Assembly: GCA_039033415.1 (NCBI GenBank)
Contig: JBCCCR010000012.1
Span: 121,031 to 185,030 of the forward strand
From: Pseudomonadota bacterium
Lineage (GTDB): Bacteria > Pseudomonadota > Gammaproteobacteria > Xanthomonadales > SZUA-38
Length of the DNA: 64,000 nucleotides
Direction of reading: 5' to 3'
The notes under the pieces were generated by a model. That model ran no database searches. It saw only the letters and a list, made by a program, of their open reading frames with translations, and was not told the DNA's origin. Each line of letters opens with the position of its first letter. Position 1 is the stretch's first letter. Both the position numbers and the translations under genes were made by a program. Positions 60,418 through 64,000 of the stretch are shown piece after piece.

Positions 60418-62653
60418 TTTCCACCTCCATGGCCTTGTACCCGGCGTCCTCGATCGCCTTCACGACCTTGTCGGAGTTTTCCGGGCACAGGGCGATAATC
60501 GAACCACCCCCGCCCGAGCCGGTCAGTTTGGCGCCAAGGGCGCCATTATCCCGAGCGATTTGAATGATCTCCTCCAGCTCCCAGGACGATACCTGCAGAC
60601 CGTTCAGCATACCTTGGCAAACGTTCATCAGCTGACCGACGCGTTCGAGCTCAAACGCTTTGAGTGCTTCGAGCGAACGCAGCGTGAGCTGATCAATATC
60701 GTTAAAGATCCGGTCGTACATCCGGCGGCTGCTTTCCCAGCCGGAGCGGACCTTGGCCACCATTTTGGCGGTAAGGCTCTCCACGCCCGTCATGCCGATG
60801 ACCAGCCTGATGGGCTGCGGCAGGCTCAGCTCTTCGACCAGCGGTGGGTCGCCACGCTTGAACAGCAGCATGCGGCCGTAGGTCGCCACCGAGTTGTCGA
60901 TTCCCGACGCGTTGCCGTGGGCCATCTTCTCCGCCTCGAAGGCGAGACTGTTGATTTCCTGATCGGTCAGTTCGAGACGGAAGCGCTGGTCGAGCGCACG
61001 GATTATCGCCACCGCGACCGCGGCAGATCCGCCGAGACCCTGGGCGCGCGGCAGATTGGGAAAAACCTGGATATGCATCTTCTGATCCAGCAGGCCGAGG
61101 TGTTCCAGGATCATCGCGGCCGGCTTTTCGTATGGCTTGCGCAGCTCTGGCTCCGTGGCGATTCGTTGATCGACACCCCAGCGCGGAATGGAAAGCTGGA
61201 TGCCCTGAGACCATTCGTCCACGCGCGCCTCCACGGCGAGCGGAATCGGCGCAGCGATCGCGTGTGACCCATAGACCACCGCGTGCTCACCCATCAGGAT
61301 CGCTTTACCGCAGCCGGCAGAAAGGCCGTCGTCCGCCCTGACGTCGCCGTCAGCATGTGATTGTTGTTTTACGGTCGCCACAATCTGCCTCGCTTTCCAG
61401 ATCTTAATTTCTCCGCTTTCAACCAGCCGATCCACCACCTGGTTGAATACTTCGGGCGTCGCTCCAGCTGCGGTGGCCACGCTGCGCGCGTGAAGCGTCA
61501 TATGGCCCTGCTGAATGCCCTCCGTGGCCAGGGCCTTGAGCGCGGAAAAATTCTGCGCCAGGCCAACGGCCCCCATCACCTCCGCCAGCTCCACGGCGCT
61601 GCTGACGCCAAGGAGGCGAAGGTTGAGCGCCACGGTCGGATTCGACTGTAGCGGACCTCCGACAATGCCGACCTTAATCGGCACCTCGATCGTGCCCTCC
61701 AGGTCACCCTCAGCGGTTTTCCGCCACTGGGTCAGCGCAGTATACCGTCCCGCGCGCGCCGCGTAGGCGTGCGCCCCGGCCTCGATGGCCCGCCAGTCGT
61801 TGCCCGTGGCGATGGCCACCGCATCGATACCGTTCATCACCCCTTTGTTGTGCGTAGCGGCGCGGTAGGGATCGATATCGGCGAACTGGCTGGCGATGCA
61901 GATACCGTCGCGTACCTGTTCGCCGTCAAAGCCGCGCCTGGCGAGCTGATCTATCGGTATTACCGTTCGAGCGCGGACCATGGCGCGATCGGTGAGGTTG
62001 GACAGGATCCGCAGAAACACTTTGCCGCGGGTGATCTTCTCTACTAGCGAGGCTATGCCCTCACACATCGTGTTGACCAGGTTCGCGCCCATGGCGTCGC
62101 GCGTGTCGACGAGCAGATGAACCACCAGCATGTCGCCCAGGTCATGGGTGGTGTGCATCAGCACCTCCATGTCCCTGGCGCCGCCGCCGCGCGCAATCAT
62201 CTTGGGGTGGAGGCTATTGGCCAGATTGATGATCTGCTCCTTACGCTGGAGCAGCCGCATTCTGGCTTGCGACGGGTGGGGCGCGCCGATAATTTGAACC
62301 TGGCCGATCAAGACCGGATCGGTGCTCTCAGCGGCAAAACCACCGCCGGCCCTGGCAGTCTTGGCGGCAGAGCTCAGGGCCGCAACGATGGAGGGCTCCT
62401 CCACCGCCAGCGGAACAACGTAGTCTTTGTCGTTGATCAGGAAATTCAGTCCTAAGCCAACGGGCAGGCCAAGTACGCCGATGACGTTTTCGATCATGCG
62501 GTCGGCGTTTTCGAGCGTCAGCATGTGCGACCCGTCGTTCAGCATCGCCTGATCGTGCTCGCTGAGCCAGCCACGCTCTTTGACGGCTTCGACCCGCTCA
62601 GCCACCGACAGCTTGTAGAAATTCGGGATTCGCGATTTGTGGCGTTCGGTCAT
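60410..62653 (-). CDS. HMG-CoA reductase (class II)-mevalonate kinase fusion
   Basis: A 747-residue bifunctional enzyme. Residues 1-~430 are a class-II HMG-CoA reductase that makes mevalonate; the catalytic residues line up with the Pseudomonas mevalonii enzyme at a constant +3 offset (Glu86, Lys270 in THNKGVMNG, Asp286 in GNDWR, His384 in GHMTLH). Residues ~447-747 are a GHMP-type mevalonate kinase (CGKAILMGEHAVVYG; PRAQGLGGSAAVA; Asp586 in ASGIDNS; TGSGGGG). The linker is only about 20 residues. Two consecutive pathway steps are thus joined. The start overlaps the squalene-synthase stop by four bases (ATGA). I know of no common annotation for this fusion. Confidence 0.93.
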   Translation of the reverse strand: MTERHKSRIPNFYKLSVAERVEAVKERGWLSEHDQAMLNDGSHMLTLENADRMIENVIGVLGLPVGLGLNFLINDKDYVVPLAVEEPSIVAALSSAAKTARAGGGFAAESTDPVLIGQVQIIGAPHPSQARMRLLQRKEQIINLANSLHPKMIARGGGARDMEVLMHTTHDLGDMLVVHLLVDTRDAMGANLVNTMCEGIASLVEKITRGKVFLRILSNLTDRAMVRARTVIPIDQLARRGFDGEQVRDGICIASQFADIDPYRAATHNKGVMNGIDAVAIATGNDWRAIEAGAHAYAARAGRYTALTQWRKTAEGDLEGTIEVPIKVGIVGGPLQSNPTVALNLRLLGVSSAVELAEVMGAVGLAQNFSALKALATEGIQQGHMTLHARSVATAAGATPEVFNQVVDRLVESGEIKIWKARQIVATVKQQSHADGDVRADDGLSAGCGKAILMGEHAVVYGSHAIAAPIPLAVEARVDEWSQGIQLSIPRWGVDQRIATEPELRKPYEKPAAMILEHLGLLDQKMHIQVFPNLPRAQGLGGSAAVAVAIIRALDQRFRLELTDQEINSLAFEAEKMAHGNASGIDNSVATYGRMLLFKRGDPPLVEELSLPQPIRLVIGMTGVESLTAKMVAKVRSGWESSRRMYDRIFNDIDQLTLRSLEALKAFELERVGQLMNVCQGMLNGLQVSSWELEEIIQIARDNGALGAKLTGSGGGGSIIALCPENSDKVVKAIEDAGYKAMEVEIG

Positions 62654-63714
62654 CGAGGGGTTGCCCAGGCCTGGTTGGACCGCATCAATTCGGCTTTCAG
62701 CGGCAGGCCCCGGGCCAGCATTTTGAAGCCAAAGCGGAGCAGTCGATTACTCCTAGAGCAAAGGTTGCTGATCAGGAGGATCCGCCGCACAGCGCTCCGG
62801 GAGATCTTGACCGCGTCACCGGCGCGGTATTCCGGATGCCGGCGTATGCTCTGCAGGGTATGCACCGCCAGGCCGATGGCCCAGAGGCAGAACCGTCGGA
62901 TGCCGGTCTCGCTCGACGGGATAAGGTGCACGTAGCCCAGCGCGTCGCGCAGGTAGGCGTGAGCCATGCCCAGCAGGTCCTCGATCCCTTTTTCGAACCG
63001 GTTCTGGAAGGCCGGACTATCGGCGTCCGCGAGGTTCAGCCCGTGACTGTGGAACAGCTCCTGCGGCAGCCAACAGGCGGCGGCGGCGCGGTCTTCCCAA
63101 AAGTCTTTGAGGATGTTGGTCATCTGCAGTCCCTGCCCGAAGGCCACTGCCAGCGGCATCATGGAGCTGCGGTGTGAGGCAATCGATTCGGAGTAATCGC
63201 AGAAGAGCTCCGTCAGCATTTCGCCGACGACCCCGGCCACGTAGTAGCAATAGCGATCCATGTCGGCGACCGTCGGCAGACCGGCGATCGACTTCTCCGC
63301 CTGGTACTGGGGCATGCCGTGACACATGATTCGGATGCACCGGATCAGCGCCGCGCGCTGGCGCTCATTGAAACTCCGGGTCACCGTGATCACGGTGGCG
63401 GTTTGCTCGATCAGCGTCACCTCATCAGCGAGGGTCTCCGGTGACAGCTGCGGCGCAAGTTCCCGGGCAAATGGTTCAGGGTTTTCGTGTCCTTCAACGA
63501 CTTTGATAAAGCGGTCATGGAATTCCGCCTTCTGCTCTCGCTGGAGCTGGACGTCATCTTCGATCGTATCGGCGATGCGGCAAAGCAGGTAGGCGTTTGT
63601 AATGGGTTCGCGAAGCCCATCCGGCAGCTGCGGAATTGTCAGCGCGAAGGTCCGTGATACGCCAGGCAGCAGTTGATCCTGCACGCTGAGTGCATTGTGT
63701 AGGTTCGAACTCAT
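62650..63714 (-). CDS. Squalene/phytoene synthase (squalene-synthase-like)
   Basis: A 354-residue prenyltransferase that joins two farnesyl or geranylgeranyl diphosphates head to head. The two Asp-rich motifs are DTIEDD (49-54) and NILKDFWED (200-208), with the substrate helix YYVAGVVGEMLTELF between. The eukaryote-like pattern (LCRIADTIEDD) favours squalene synthase over the bacterial HpnC/HpnD pair, although phytoene synthase cannot be excluded. It is the first gene of the operon seen here; the ATG has only a weak ribosome site. Squalene would feed sterol or hopanoid synthesis, whose cyclases are not in the window. Confidence 0.9.
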   Translation of the reverse strand: MSSNLHNALSVQDQLLPGVSRTFALTIPQLPDGLREPITNAYLLCRIADTIEDDVQLQREQKAEFHDRFIKVVEGHENPEPFARELAPQLSPETLADEVTLIEQTATVITVTRSFNERQRAALIRCIRIMCHGMPQYQAEKSIAGLPTVADMDRYCYYVAGVVGEMLTELFCDYSESIASHRSSMMPLAVAFGQGLQMTNILKDFWEDRAAAACWLPQELFHSHGLNLADADSPAFQNRFEKGIEDLLGMAHAYLRDALGYVHLIPSSETGIRRFCLWAIGLAVHTLQSIRRHPEYRAGDAVKISRSAVRRILLISNLCSRSNRLLRFGFKMLARGLPLKAELMRSNQAWATPR

Positions 63715-63751
63715 GAAATGAAAATCACCATCCCCGATAGAGGCGCCCGCA

Positions 63752-64000
63752 TTATCGCAAAACCGGCGCGTTTTTCACCCAATCAAGACTCCGAAACTTC
63801 GCCCTCACCATCGCTTCGATCGCGCCGCGCGGCACCGACGCCGAGCACCAAACCGCCATCGCTGCAGCGGCTGCCCACTCAGCGGACGCTTTTCTGGCCT
63901 CGGCGACTAAATTTACCGCGCGTCTGGCCGATCTGGATGAGCAGGCGGAGCTGGGCGTCTGGACCGCGGCGCACCGGAGGCTGGCGGCGCTGGCCGACAC
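63752..64000. other. Possible partial gene at the right edge, strand unresolved
   Basis: Open reading is possible on both strands to the window edge. The plus frame (encoding a segment such as ASIAPRGTDAEHQTAIAAAA) has normal amino-acid composition and a G/C-rich third position like the other genes, but no ATG, GTG or TTG lies in frame after its last stop. The minus frame ends in LDWVKNAPVLR 37 bp before the squalene-synthase start but is rich in Ser, Ala and Cys, as shadow frames are. Sequence beyond 64000 is needed. Confidence 0.3.

Noticed and set aside
63718..64000. Plus-strand frame beginning ATGAAAATCACC near the right edge
   Set aside because: The translated product becomes rich in Ser, Pro and Arg (SPSPSLRSRRAAP), typical of an out-of-frame reading.
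1..64000. CRISPR arrays, transposase genes, insertion-sequence ends, prophage, tRNA or rRNA genes
   Set aside because: I looked for regularly spaced repeats, transposase and integrase motifs and tRNA-like structures and saw none that I could support by eye. A tRNA or covariance-model scan would settle the RNA genes.

Overview
The window is a high-GC, gene-dense stretch of a Gram-negative proteobacterium, most likely a gammaproteobacterium. It has TonB-type outer-membrane receptors, lipoproteins, SfsA, MscL, an IbpA-type small heat-shock protein and the ATP-grasp/inactive-transglutaminase/retropepsin gene set. Two features narrow the lifestyle. A compact puc operon (14550-15118) with LH beta, LH alpha, a PucC-type protein and a tandem PpsR/CrtJ-like operator indicates bacteriochlorophyll-based anoxygenic phototrophy. 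A squalene-synthase/HMG-CoA-reductase-mevalonate-kinase/IDI operon at the right end indicates the mevalonate route to isoprenoids, which is uncommon in this class. I cannot place the genome below class level. No rRNA, tRNA, CRISPR array, IS element or prophage was recognised.

Layout: 0.3-4.5 kb has an Ada-like methyltransferase/regulator facing a three-gene peptide-ligase cluster. 4.7-7.8 kb is a DUF1538 membrane protein translationally coupled to a protein with PII-like repeats. 8.0-11.9 kb has a TonB-dependent receptor, a double-hairpin terminator and bioA. 12.0-17.5 kb is the light-harvesting region, with a DoxX-like protein behind pucC, a repeat-bearing stress-like protein and a DUF1838 protein. 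17.5-21 kb has an MscS-family channel and a secreted vWA protein. 21.2-22.7 kb has a MutM/Nei-family glycosylase and a small heat-shock gene that carries a sigma-32-like promoter and a ROSE-like RNA thermometer. 22.7-23.1 kb is an intergenic region with DnaA boxes and direct repeats. 23.1-25.0 kb has DUF4404, an acidic repeat protein and an exported MsrB.

25.0-31.2 kb contains an ECF sigma/anti-sigma/HEAT-repeat operon, divergent from a tandem pair of secreted ten-cysteine paralogues, then a Crp-family regulator, an exported peroxiredoxin-like protein and a flavodoxin-like reductase. 31.3-36.3 kb has a PQQ-type dehydrogenase, a glutaredoxin-DinB fusion and a large FAD oxidoreductase. 36.4-40.8 kb has a 7TM-PAS-GGDEF protein and a TIR-TM-TolB-like-TPR protein. 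40.8-49.5 kb has an S41 peptidase, an RraA-like protein, DUF1428, SfsA, a 3D-domain protein, a short lipoprotein, an SDR with a signal peptide, and a patatin-POTRA-barrel protein resembling type Vd secretion. 49.5-59.8 kb has an FG-GAP propeller protein, a gluzincin, a MocR regulator, an archaeal-type SAH hydrolase coupled to an exported amidohydrolase, a degenerate EAL protein, a YpfJ-type peptidase and MscL. 59.8-63.7 kb is the mevalonate/squalene operon.

Taken together the genes suggest an aerobic heterotroph with optional light harvesting and many envelope-located proteins. The least explained parts are the ten-cysteine pair, the DUF1538/PII-like pair, the short-motif repeat protein next to puc, the HMGR-mevalonate-kinase fusion and the DnaA-box intergenic region.
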